From positions 1-59,658 of the forward strand of contig CAKUIM010000012.1 in assembly GCA_934660965.1 (NCBI GenBank): a stretch of DNA of 59,658 nucleotides, read 5' to 3'. The notes below the pieces were generated by a model that saw only the letters and a program-made list of their open reading frames with translations, did no database searches and was not told where the DNA came from. Origin of the DNA: an uncultured Oscillospiraceae bacterium. Its GTDB lineage: Bacteria > Bacillota > Clostridia > Oscillospirales > Oscillospiraceae. Shown in pieces: positions 50,829 through 58,151 of the stretch. Each line of letters begins with the position of its first letter. The first letter of the stretch is position 1. The position numbers were made by a program, and so were the translations under genes.

Positions 50829-51110
50829 AGCGCCCCAAAGCCTCCCTCTGACGAGGGTAGCGAGGGGTAGCTGCACCAAAAGCCTCCCTCTGACGAGGGA
50901 GGTGGCAAGCCCGCAGGGCTTGACGGAGGGAGAGATAACGGCAAGCTGCCCCAAAAGAGCTCTCCCTGAAGTCAGCCTCACGGCTGACAGCTCCCTCGGC
51001 AGAGGGAGCCAAGGGCGCGGCGCGCACAACCCCTCAGTCTCGCTTCGCTCGACAGCTCCCCTTACACAGGGGAGCCTTTGGTACGCATGCCCTTTAGCCT
51101 CCCTTGCCCC
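50829..51110. repeat. Cluster of palindromic intergenic repeats
   Basis: A 21-nt unit AAAG-CCTCCCTCTGACGAGGG occurs at 50837-50857 and again at 50879-50899, 42 bp apart. Each can form a stem (CCCTC/GAGGG). Further imperfect inverted repeats with CTCCCT and AGGGAG follow to about 51110, including a CAGCC/GGCTG hairpin and a CTCCCC/GGGGAG one. The pattern resembles mobile REP-like elements of gut Clostridia. Confidence 0.6.
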
Positions 51111-51162
51111 CCATAAAGGCACCGAAGGATTTTCCGTAGGGGCCACAATCCCATTCACACAC

Positions 51163-51196
51163 AAAAACCGGCCTGTGACGTACAGGCCGGTTTTTT
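51163..51196. terminator. Bidirectional terminator between amidohydrolase and DUF2500 genes
   Basis: AAAAACCGGCCTGT (51163-51176) pairs with ACAGGCCGGTTTTT (51182-51195), with A and T tracts on both sides. Confidence 0.95.
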
Positions 51197-51224
51197 GATC
51201 TGTATCTTGATATAGCGCCCGCTG

Positions 51225-51605
51225 TCAGCCGCGCTCGAACCCCAGGTAGCGGGTGCCCTGGAAGGTCAGGCGGCCGCAGTCGCCCTGGATGAGCATGCCG
51301 TACTCGGCGCCGGGGATGAGAAACTCCATGCGATCGCCGCTCTCCACCTGGAAGGTAACGTAATAGCTGGTGCTGGTGTGGGTGTGGGCCATGCCGTTGT
51401 CCCCGGCGGGGTGGTGGGTGGTGCTCACCTCCGAGCGGCGGCCCACCACCTGGGCGTCCACCGTCAGCCGGGGGGACTGGTTATTCCGGTGCCACTGGGT
51501 CAGCCCCCGGACGATGACCACCACGAAAAGGGCGATGACGACAAGAAAGATGACGGGGACCATGAAATTCATCAGGCTGAAGGTAAAGTCGAAGCCAAGG
51601 CCCAT
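51225..51605 (-). CDS. DUF2500 membrane-anchored protein
   Basis: A 126-residue protein of the DUF2500 family. One transmembrane helix (about 11-34, FMVPVIFLVVIALFVVVIV) precedes a beta-rich domain with TVDAQVVGRRSEVST, YYVTFQVESGDRMEFLI and GTRYLGFERG. The domain is likely outside or at the membrane face; function unknown. The start is ATG 51605 with GGGAGG about 9 nt upstream. Confidence 0.9.
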   Translation of the reverse strand: MGLGFDFTFSLMNFMVPVIFLVVIALFVVVIVRGLTQWHRNNQSPRLTVDAQVVGRRSEVSTTHHPAGDNGMAHTHTSTSYYVTFQVESGDRMEFLIPGAEYGMLIQGDCGRLTFQGTRYLGFERG

Positions 51606-51621
51606 CGCTGCGCCCTCCCAG

Positions 51622-51669
51622 AGAAATAATACCGGCAAAGCCCATCTGCGGGCCCTGCCGGTATTTTAT
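51622..51669 (-). terminator. Terminator of glyA
   Basis: AATACCGGCA (51628-51637) pairs with TGCCGGTATT (51656-51665) around an 18-nt region that itself contains GGGCCC pairs. T-rich bases flank it on both sides. Confidence 0.75.
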
Positions 51670-51700
51670 CAGGTTTTGCCGCCGGGGTAAAGGGGGATTT

Positions 51701-52951
51701 TCAGCGGTAGATGGGGTGGGCGTCGGTCAGGGCCTTCACGCCGGCGCGGATCTCGTCGGCCCGGGCGTCGAAATCGGTGGCGGCCAGGGCGATATACTCG
51801 GCCACCCTGTCCATGTCCGCCTCGGTGAAGCCGCGGCTGGTCACCGCCGGGGAGCCCACGCGGATGCCGCTGGTCTGGAAGGGGGAGCGGGGATCGCCGG
51901 GGACCTTGTTCTTATTGACGGTGATGTGGACCTCGTCCAGGCGGCGCTCCAGCTCCTTGCCGGTGAGGTCGCCCATGGCCCGCAGGTCGATGAGGGAGAG
52001 GTGGTTATCCGTGCCGCCGGAGACCAGGTCCATCCCGCGCTTCATCAGGCCCTCGGCCAGGGCCTGGCTGTTGCGCAGGACCTGCTCCTGATAGGCGCGG
52101 AACTCCGGGCGCAGAGCCTCCCCAAGGGCCACGGCCTTGGCGGCGATGATGTGCATGAGGGGGCCGCCCTGGCTGCCGGGGAACACGGCGGAGTTGAGCT
52201 TTTTGGCCAGGGCCTCGTCGTTGGTCAGGAGCATGCCGCCCCGGGGGCCCCGGAGGGTCTTGTGGGTGGTGGTGGACACCACATGGGCGCAGGGGATGGG
52301 GGAGGGGTGGAGCCCCGCGGCCACAAGGCCGGCAATGTGTGCCATGTCTACCCACAGATAGGCCCCCACCTCGTCGGCGATGGCGCGGAAGCGCGCGAAG
52401 TCGATGGTGCGGGGATAGGCGGAGGCGCCGGCCACGATCATCCTGGGGCGGCATTCCTTGGCCAGCTTCTCCAGGGCGTCGTAGTCGATGCGGCCGGTTT
52501 TTTCGTCCACGCCGTAGGAGCGGATGTCAAAGTATTTGCCGGAGAAGTTCACCGGGCTGCCGTGGGTGAGGTGGCCGCCGTGGTCCAGGTTCATGCCCAG
52601 CACCACGTCGCCGGGCTGGCACAGGGCCATGTAGACCGCGTAGTTTGCCTGGGCGCCGGAGTGGGGCTGGACGTTGGCGTACTTGGCGCCGAACAGGGCG
52701 CAGGCGCGCTCGACGGCGATGTTTTCCACCACATCCACGTACTGGCAGCCGCCGTAATAGCGCTTGCCGGGGTAGCCCTCGGCGTACTTGTTGGTCAGCA
52801 CGCTGCCCGCCGCCGCCAGCACCGCCTCGGACACGATGTTCTCCGACGCGATGAGCTCGATGTTGGCGCTCTGCCGGCGGTACTCGTCGCGGATGGCCGC
52901 CCCCACCTGGGGGTCATACCCCTCCAAAAATTCCAGCTCTTCCAAAACCAT
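51701..52951 (-). CDS. glyA: Serine hydroxymethyltransferase
   Basis: A 416-residue PLP enzyme that converts serine and tetrahydrofolate to glycine and methylene-tetrahydrofolate. The catalytic lysine lies in VVSTTTHKTLRGPRGG. Other marks are SENIVSEAVLAAAGSVLTNKYAEGYPGKRYYGG near the N terminus and QPHSGAQANYAVY. Length is normal. The promoter is TTGTAT-N16-TATAAT just upstream, and the unit ends with a terminator. Confidence 0.98.
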   Translation of the reverse strand: MVLEELEFLEGYDPQVGAAIRDEYRRQSANIELIASENIVSEAVLAAAGSVLTNKYAEGYPGKRYYGGCQYVDVVENIAVERACALFGAKYANVQPHSGAQANYAVYMALCQPGDVVLGMNLDHGGHLTHGSPVNFSGKYFDIRSYGVDEKTGRIDYDALEKLAKECRPRMIVAGASAYPRTIDFARFRAIADEVGAYLWVDMAHIAGLVAAGLHPSPIPCAHVVSTTTHKTLRGPRGGMLLTNDEALAKKLNSAVFPGSQGGPLMHIIAAKAVALGEALRPEFRAYQEQVLRNSQALAEGLMKRGMDLVSGGTDNHLSLIDLRAMGDLTGKELERRLDEVHITVNKNKVPGDPRSPFQTSGIRVGSPAVTSRGFTEADMDRVAEYIALAATDFDARADEIRAGVKALTDAHPIYR

Positions 52952-52983
52952 ACCTGCACCTGCTTTCTGTTGTTCTTGATTTT

Positions 52984-53011
52984 ATTATACTGTCTATGGT
53001 TGAAAATACAA
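52984..53011 (-). promoter_or_regulatory. Promoter of glyA
   Basis: Minus strand TTGTAT (53011-53006), 16 bp, TATAAT (52989-52984), about 33 bp before the ATG. Confidence 0.75.
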
Positions 53012-53055
53012 TTGTCGGTGTATGAAAAACTGCTCTCGCATTTTGCGCGGTTCTA

Positions 53056-53064
53056 TGTTATCAT
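53056..53064 (+). promoter_or_regulatory. Extended -10 promoter of nth
   Basis: TGT-TATCAT (53056-53064) is an extended -10 with no clear -35. The ATG is at 53085. Confidence 0.45.
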
Positions 53065-53084
53065 CGTCAATGAGGTGATGCCAT

Positions 53085-53756
53085 ATGGAGTCTTACGTTG
53101 ATGTCAATGCCATCATCGGCGCGCTCAAGGCGCTCTACCCGGACGGGATCTGCTCGCTGGAGTATGAGAAGGATTATGAGCTTTTGTTTGCGGTGCGCCT
53201 GTCCGCCCAGTGTACGGACGAGCGGGTGAATCAGGTCACCCCGGCGCTCTTTGCCCGCTTCCCCACCCTGGAGGCCTTTGCCCAGGCGGACCCGGAGGAG
53301 GTGGGGCGGTACATCCATTCCTGCGGCTTCTTCCGGGGGAAGAGCCGGGACATTGTGGCCAGCGCCCGGATGCTGCTGAGGGACTACAGCGGGCGGGTAC
53401 CCGGCACCATGGAGGAGCTGCTGCGCCTGCCCGGCGTGGGGCGGAAAACGGCCAATCTGGTGCTGGGGGACATCTACAAGGCGCCGGGCTGTGTGGTGGC
53501 GGACACCCACTGCATCCGCATTTCCGGCCGCCTGGGGCTCACCGACGGCACCCGGGACCCGGCCAAGGTGGAGGAGCAGCTGCGCCGGGTGCTGCCGCCG
53601 GAGGAGTCCAACAATTTCTGCCACCGCCTGGTGCTCCACGGCCGGACGGTGTGCACCGCCCGGCAGGCCCGGTGCGCCCAGTGCCCGCTGACGGCCTGGT
53701 GCAAATATGCCCACGAGGCCGCCGCGGCGGCGGAGCATGGGGCGGTGCAGGAATAA
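53085..53756 (+). CDS. nth: Endonuclease III
   Basis: A 223-residue DNA glycosylase/AP lyase that removes oxidised pyrimidines. The helix-hairpin-helix is LPGVGRKTA with catalytic Lys121. The catalytic Asp140 lies in VADTHC. A [4Fe-4S] cluster loop is present near the C terminus, with C-x6-C-x2-C-x5-C (CTARQARCAQCPLTAWC). The start is ATG 53085 behind GAGGTG. It is a single-gene unit closed by a hairpin. Confidence 0.96.
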   Translation: MESYVDVNAIIGALKALYPDGICSLEYEKDYELLFAVRLSAQCTDERVNQVTPALFARFPTLEAFAQADPEEVGRYIHSCGFFRGKSRDIVASARMLLRDYSGRVPGTMEELLRLPGVGRKTANLVLGDIYKAPGCVVADTHCIRISGRLGLTDGTRDPAKVEEQLRRVLPPEESNNFCHRLVLHGRTVCTARQARCAQCPLTAWCKYAHEAAAAAEHGAVQE

Positions 53757-53770
53757 AGGGAGAAACAAAA

Positions 53771-53812
53771 AGGGGTGGCCCGGTCAAAAACCAGGCCACC
53801 CTGCCGTTTTAT
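53771..53812 (+). terminator. Terminator of nth
   Basis: AGGGGTGGCC (53771-53780) pairs with GGCCACCCT (53794-53802), with CGGT/ACC inside, followed by a T-rich stretch (53807-53814). Confidence 0.75.
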
Positions 53813-53844
53813 TTGGTTGATGGGGGACGCTGCCGGGCGGAGTG

Positions 53845-54621
53845 TCACATGAGCTTGACGGTGTAGTACACCGCCAGGCAGAACACCCACGCGATAATGG
53901 CCAGCAGCATATAGAAGCCGAAGCTCACCCCGAAGATCAGCGCGGCGAGCATGGCGGCGGCCACCACGGCGCAGGTGAGGCACACAGGGGTGTAGGCGCT
54001 GCCCTCGGGGAACACGGTGAGGGAGCCCAGGCGGCCCTTCTTGCCCTTGAGGCGGAAGGTGAGCACCGCGGCGGCGGCCAGCACCGCCCACACCACGGCA
54101 AAGCCGCAGTAGACCATCCGGGGGTGGGTCATATAAATCTGACGGAACACCCACACGGCCACAAGGCCGATACCGGACAAAATCGCGTTATAGAAAAACT
54201 CGCGCTGGTAGAGGAAGTAGATGAAGGCCAGCACCGCGCCCGCCGGGGGCAGGACGCACATGGCGGACACGCCCGCCTCGGAGAAGGAGTAGCACAGCAG
54301 GGACACAAGCCACAGCCAGACTACCACGCCGGTGCAGATGCCGGGCAGCAGCAGGCGCTTCTTTGCCCGCACGGAGAGCACCGCCCAGACGCAGCCGGCT
54401 GCCGCCAGCACCGCGCCCGCAATGCGGAACACGCCGAAGAAGGCCTGGAGGCCAACGGCAAAGCTGGAACCGAAGTCGGACTGATAATAGGTGTAGGTAA
54501 ACCGGCGCAGCAGCAGTGAAATCAGCTCTACCACAACGGCTACAGCAAGGGAGAGCAGCAGTTTGTTGTAGGCGCTGTCGCTCTGCTTCTGGCGCGCAAG
54601 CCGCTTGCCCTGTTCGCTCAT
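53845..54621 (-). CDS. Polytopic membrane protein, unknown function
   Basis: A 258-residue protein with about seven hydrophobic helices from residue 22 on, starting MSEQGKRLARQKQSDSAYNK. A basic loop with RLKGKKGRLGS lies near residue 198. No family is recognised. ATG 54621 is preferred over ATGs at 54627 and 54630 because AAAGGA (54631-54636) is then 9 nt away. It converges on nth. Confidence 0.75.
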   Translation of the reverse strand: MSEQGKRLARQKQSDSAYNKLLLSLAVAVVVELISLLLRRFTYTYYQSDFGSSFAVGLQAFFGVFRIAGAVLAAAGCVWAVLSVRAKKRLLLPGICTGVVVWLWLVSLLCYSFSEAGVSAMCVLPPAGAVLAFIYFLYQREFFYNAILSGIGLVAVWVFRQIYMTHPRMVYCGFAVVWAVLAAAAVLTFRLKGKKGRLGSLTVFPEGSAYTPVCLTCAVVAAAMLAALIFGVSFGFYMLLAIIAWVFCLAVYYTVKLM

Positions 54622-54789
54622 CGTCATCATTCCTTTTGAATGCTAATTTCTTGAAAAGTACCCCTGCCGGGCAAGGATACCCAAATAGTATAGCAGATTC
54701 CGGCGGCCATTGCAACCTCCAATTCCATTCTTCCTGTGCGTCCTGCCTGGGAAAGGGCGGAAATGGCGGCGGATTTTTCGCAAAAGCCC

Positions 54790-54817
54790 TTTACAAAAGC
54801 GTTTTTTCTGGTATAAT
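54790..54817 (+). promoter_or_regulatory. Promoter for the tRNA-Ala region
   Basis: TTTACA (54790-54795), 16 bp, TATAAT (54812-54817). It lies 50 bp before the degenerate tRNA copy and 217 bp before the intact tRNA-Ala; no better promoter is seen between them. Confidence 0.75.
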
Positions 54818-54867
54818 ACTAAATGCTGTCCGCGATGCGTATCTGCCCGGGCGGTAAAAGTGCATAT

Positions 54868-54942
54868 GGGCCTGTAGCTCAGCTGGGAGAGCGTTCGGTT
54901 CGCATCCCTATGGTCGCACATCGACCTGCGAGTTTCAGCCCA
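54868..54942 (+). pseudogene. Degenerate tRNA-Ala-like copy
   Basis: The first 45 bases follow the intact tRNA-Ala at 55035 closely, including the D arm (AGCTCAGCTGGGAGAGCG) and the anticodon loop TTCGCAT (CGC). After this it diverges. The anticodon stem no longer pairs (TTCGG against CCCTA). The T arm is rebuilt as TCGCA/TGCGA with an 8-base loop. The 3' acceptor reads CAG-CCC, which pairs with GGGCCTG only with a bulged C, and there is no CCA. It is most likely a broken tRNA, perhaps the relic of an older integration, though a tRNA-like RNA cannot be excluded. Confidence 0.7.
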
Positions 54943-55034
54943 TGATTTCGAGAGAATTTCCTCCGGAATCTTCTAAAATCGAAAAACTTGAAAACCTGCT
55001 TTTTGTTGCAAAAACCTGCAAAAAGCGGCAATAT

Positions 55035-55110
55035 GGGCCCATAGCTCAGCTGGGAGAGCGTACGGTTCGCATCCGTAAGGTCGTCGGTTCGATCCCGATT
55101 GGGTCCACCA
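55035..55110 (+). tRNA. tRNA-Ala (anticodon CGC)
   Basis: A 76-nt tRNA with acceptor GGGCCCA (55035-55041) and TGGGTCC (55100-55106) that includes the G3-U70 pair diagnostic of alanine. The anticodon stem TACGG/CCGTA holds TTCGCAT, so the anticodon is CGC and reads GCG. The T arm is GTCGGTTCGATCCCGAT and ACCA is encoded. Its 3' end borders the integrated element. Confidence 0.97.
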
Positions 55111-55117
55111 TTTTGAG

Positions 55118-55148
55118 AAAAATCACCGCCATTTTGGCGGTGATTTTT
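55118..55148 (+). terminator. Terminator after tRNA-Ala
   Basis: A 13-bp stem AAAAATCACCGCC (55118-55130) with its complement (55136-55148), ending in TTTTT. Confidence 0.9.
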
Positions 55149-55197
55149 CGTTTGACCACAATTGTACCACAGACGGCAGAAAATTCTGACCACTTCT

Positions 55198-55244
55198 GAA
55201 ATCCGCAGGCGGTGAGTAGCAACCCCTCACCACCTGCGGATTTC
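55198..55244. terminator. Hairpin after the first integrase gene
   Basis: GAAATCCGCAGG plus GGTGAG (55198-55216) pairs with CTCACC plus CCTGCGGATTTC (55226-55244), with one mismatch, and TTTT follows on the plus strand. It lies 5 bp from the integrase stop. Confidence 0.7.
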
Positions 55245-55248
55245 CGTT

Positions 55249-56832
55249 TTATGTGTTTGCCGGTGCTGCCAGTTCTGCTCTGACCTCATCATAGTATTTC
55301 TGTACCGTGGTGCGGTCCATGCCTGTTTCCCGTGCGATATAGCTTTTATTGCTCACGCCGGGGTGCTGGCGCAGGTACTCCGCCAGCTGCTTTTTCTTGG
55401 GACTGACACCGTCTGGATACTCCGCAGCCGTCCCATTCCGCAGGACAGCGATCTCCGCTTTCATTTGCAGTATCAGCTTCGCCAGTTTTTCCTCACATTC
55501 CTCCCGCGTGCGGCCATATACATTGCGGGAGTGCTTCTTGCCGTCTGGCCAGACGGGCGAGTACCGTCCCTCCCACAAGTCCTCCTTGAGCTGCTTGATG
55601 TAGCCCGTGCCGGGTCTGCGGCGCGGCGGTGTGTATGGCTCAAACATCTGCGCTTCCGATGCAGTCTCCGCTTTCTGCTCGGATACTTCCGCCTTTGCGA
55701 TGCCGCGGTCGATGCTGACCGCGGCATTTTCCTGCATTTCGTTGGTAATGTGGGTGTAGATATTCAGCGTGGTCTTGGCTGAGACATGGCCAATGATGGC
55801 GGACAGCGTTTTTACATCCATGCCGTGTTCCAAGGACATGGTGGTGAAGGTATGCCGGAGGTCATGAAAGCGCACCTTTTTGCAGTCTGCCCGCTCCAAT
55901 ATCTGCTGGAGCCGCTTGCGGACATAGCCTGGGTCGATAGGCTGATCCGGCTTGATGCGGGACGGGAACATCAGCGGGGAGAATACTTCTTTTCGGTATT
56001 CCCGCAGAAGGTCTACCATGACAGGCGGTAGGATGATGGTGCGGAACGCCGCTTTGGTTTTCGGCTCACTGATGATATTCCTGCCGCCCACCGGCGTAAC
56101 CTGCTTGCTGATATGGAGCTCCCCTGTCTCGAAATTCAGGTCATCCCATGTGAGAGCCAGTATCTCGCCCCGCCGCAGTCCGGTGGTCAATTCCAGCAGG
56201 AAGAGTTCGTACATCCCCTCTGCTTTGGCTTGTATCAGGAACCGCTGGATCTCCTCTTTGGACAGCACCTTCATTTCTTTCTGCTCCGGCGGCGGAAGCT
56301 TAACGCCGAGGATTGGATTTTTCTTGATCAAGCCGTCCTTGACCGCCCTGTCCAGCGCCATTCGAATCACATGATAGCAGCTTCGCACCGAACGCTCCGC
56401 CATCTCCGGCCCCTTGGTGTCCCGATGTGTTTTTCTGCCGTTGGACTTCATTTCGTTCAGAAATTTCTGGCAGTCTGCCTGCGTCAGCTTGTTCAGCGGG
56501 ATATGCCCAAGACCGGGGATGGCATGGACATAGATCCATTCTTCATATCCCTTCTGTGTAGTGGGGCGGATGGAGGGCTTGCAGTGATTTTCGTACCAGT
56601 AATTCACCCAGTCCCCAAACCGCATATCTGGTTTGACTTTGAAGGGTGCGACCTCGGTGTACTCCTCCTGAAGTTTTTTCAGCTTTTCAATGCATTCTGC
56701 TTTGGTTTTCGCCAGGACGCTCTTTTGCTTCGCTTTCCCGTTTTCATCGTAGCCCACGATGTGACGGCCTTCCCACCGTCCGTCGTTCCTCAGACGGACG
56801 GTGCCCTGACCGTTTTTGCGTTTCTTTGCCAT
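55249..56832 (-). CDS. Tyrosine recombinase with extended C terminus (integrase 1)
   Basis: A 527-residue site-specific recombinase. An AP2-like arm-binding domain (about 5-55) and a SAM-like core-binding domain precede the catalytic domain with Arg220 (TTGLRRGE), HDLRHTF (His323, Arg326), His349 (IGHVS) and Tyr359 (NIYTH). After the tyrosine there are about 165 further residues, unlike ordinary integrases. They comprise a second AP2-like arm domain (about 408-452, LWEGRYSPVWPDGKKHSRN) and a helix-turn-helix (about 480-518, NKSYIARETGMDRTTVQKYY). It probably integrates and excises the element at tRNA-Ala. It starts 4 nt after integrase 2 and is the gene nearest the tRNA. Confidence 0.92.
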   Translation of the reverse strand: MAKKRKNGQGTVRLRNDGRWEGRHIVGYDENGKAKQKSVLAKTKAECIEKLKKLQEEYTEVAPFKVKPDMRFGDWVNYWYENHCKPSIRPTTQKGYEEWIYVHAIPGLGHIPLNKLTQADCQKFLNEMKSNGRKTHRDTKGPEMAERSVRSCYHVIRMALDRAVKDGLIKKNPILGVKLPPPEQKEMKVLSKEEIQRFLIQAKAEGMYELFLLELTTGLRRGEILALTWDDLNFETGELHISKQVTPVGGRNIISEPKTKAAFRTIILPPVMVDLLREYRKEVFSPLMFPSRIKPDQPIDPGYVRKRLQQILERADCKKVRFHDLRHTFTTMSLEHGMDVKTLSAIIGHVSAKTTLNIYTHITNEMQENAAVSIDRGIAKAEVSEQKAETASEAQMFEPYTPPRRRPGTGYIKQLKEDLWEGRYSPVWPDGKKHSRNVYGRTREECEEKLAKLILQMKAEIAVLRNGTAAEYPDGVSPKKKQLAEYLRQHPGVSNKSYIARETGMDRTTVQKYYDEVRAELAAPANT

Positions 56833-56836
56833 GCGA

Positions 56837-57982
56837 TTACCCCTTTACCACAAAGTCATTCATGAATTCGCCCACGATTCCTGACGCTTTGCGGTGCATA
56901 TCTCCTGTGACATGGGTATAGGTGTCCAGCGTGAACGAGGTTTTCGTGTGGCCCAGAATGCCGGAGAGCGTTTTGGCATCCACGCCGCTGGTCAATGCAT
57001 GAGTTGCGAAGGTGTGCCTGAGATCGTGGAAGCGCATGTCCGGCAGCCTTGCTTCCGCCAGCAGCTTTTTCATACGGGTGTAACCGCTGTTCGGCATGAT
57101 AGGGTCTTCCGGGTGGATCGGGTTTGGGAAGATCCACTGTGAGATGGATGTCTTTCTCCGGTCGGACAGCAGCCGCACCGTGCTGGGCGGCAGCTTGATG
57201 ATCCTGCGTCCCGCGCCGGTTTTCGTTTCGCCCACATAGTAGCCGCCGCCCACCTTGTTATGGAGGGTCCTGCGGACGGTCAGTGTTCCTTTTTCCGCGT
57301 CGAAGTCTGTCCACATGAGTCCGCACAGTTCGCCCCGCCGCAGGCCAGTGGTGATCTCCAGATAGAAGAAATCGTGCCAGTGCTCATCGGTTTTGATGAC
57401 TTCCATGAACCGTTCCAGCTGCTTGTCGTTGAGGATGGTCTTGGCTGCCGTCACTTTCTTCGGCAGTGTCACATCATCGGTGGGGTTCTTTACGATTAGG
57501 TGGCGGTCAACAGCCACATTCAATGCCTGATGCAGGACGCCGTGTATCCTGCGGACTGTGGCGGGAGACAGCGCACCGCCGTCCACACCGCCTTCCTGCT
57601 GCAGCTTTCGATACAGAGCCTGAACATCAGCAGAGGTTATTTTGCTGATTTGCTTGCTACCAAGATACGGTTTGAGGCTTCGCTCCGCATAGCCGCAGTA
57701 TCCTGTATAAGTGGATGGCCGGACCGACGGTTCGGCACATTCCTTCAGCCAGATATCCAGCCACTCTCCCAGCGTCATGCGGCTGTCCTCTGTGAGTTCA
57801 GCGCCGTCATACTCATCGACGCTCTTATGCAGCTTTTCCAGCAGAGCCTTCTGCGTCTTTGCAGACACATAGTGGAAGATCGGGTCGCCGTTGTCCTTGT
57901 GGCCAACTACGATGCGCCCCTCCCAGCGACCATCGTCACGCTTGCGCACCATGCCGTCACCGGATGGCCTTCGTTTCGCCAT
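56837..57982 (-). CDS. Tyrosine recombinase (integrase 2)
   Basis: A 381-residue recombinase with an N-terminal AP2-like arm domain (about 5-55), a core-binding domain and the catalytic set Arg215 (TTGLRRGE), HDLRHTF (His319, Arg322), His345 (LGHTK) and Tyr355 (DTYTH). It resembles the Tn916 type in length. All catalytic residues are intact, so both recombinases look active. The start is ATG 57982 behind GGGAGG. It is coupled to integrase 1 (4-nt gap). Confidence 0.94.
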   Translation of the reverse strand: MAKRRPSGDGMVRKRDDGRWEGRIVVGHKDNGDPIFHYVSAKTQKALLEKLHKSVDEYDGAELTEDSRMTLGEWLDIWLKECAEPSVRPSTYTGYCGYAERSLKPYLGSKQISKITSADVQALYRKLQQEGGVDGGALSPATVRRIHGVLHQALNVAVDRHLIVKNPTDDVTLPKKVTAAKTILNDKQLERFMEVIKTDEHWHDFFYLEITTGLRRGELCGLMWTDFDAEKGTLTVRRTLHNKVGGGYYVGETKTGAGRRIIKLPPSTVRLLSDRRKTSISQWIFPNPIHPEDPIMPNSGYTRMKKLLAEARLPDMRFHDLRHTFATHALTSGVDAKTLSGILGHTKTSFTLDTYTHVTGDMHRKASGIVGEFMNDFVVKG

Positions 57983-58146
57983 TTGCAGTTATCCCTCCCG
58001 TCTGCTTTTCTTTGTATAGGCATTGCAACCTCTGCGCTGCCTGCAGCCTGTTTTACAAACACACCATACCGATAACCCTTTGCGAAAGCGAGAAGAATTA
58101 TCGATGTCGACGCACTTTCTACGAAAGCAACAACAGTCGCGCCCAT
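57907..58146 (-). CDS. Possible small protein between relaxase and integrase
   Basis: A frame of 79 residues beginning MGATVVAFVESASTSIILLA and containing a hydrophobic segment, starting 5 nt after the relaxase stop. It overlaps the integrase start by 76 nt, and the ribosome binding site is weak (GGTGAAAG). It could be a small accessory gene such as an excisionase, but the sequence does not look like one. Low confidence. Confidence 0.25.
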   Translation of the reverse strand: MGATVVAFVESASTSIILLAFAKGYRYGVFVKQAAGSAEVAMPIQRKADGRDNCKWRNEGHPVTAWCASVTMVAGRGAS

Positions 58147-58151
58147 AGCTT

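Larger units (their letters stand above)
50816..51224. other. Gene-free gap of 409 bp
   Basis: No gene is seen. It holds the palindromic repeat cluster and the bidirectional terminator at 51163-51196. Open frames here consist of repeat sequence only. Confidence 0.6.

Noticed and set aside
50837..50899. Direct repeats that could suggest a CRISPR array
   Set aside because: There are only two exact copies, 42 bp apart, each palindromic, with no further evenly spaced unit and no cas gene.
50902..51198. A 98-residue open frame in the gap after the amidohydrolase
   Set aside because: It consists of the palindromic repeats and the terminator, with no ribosome binding site.
54879..55193. A minus-strand frame through both tRNA-Ala copies
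   Set aside because: It is the well-known spurious translation of tRNA-Ala antisense and crosses the terminator after the tRNA.
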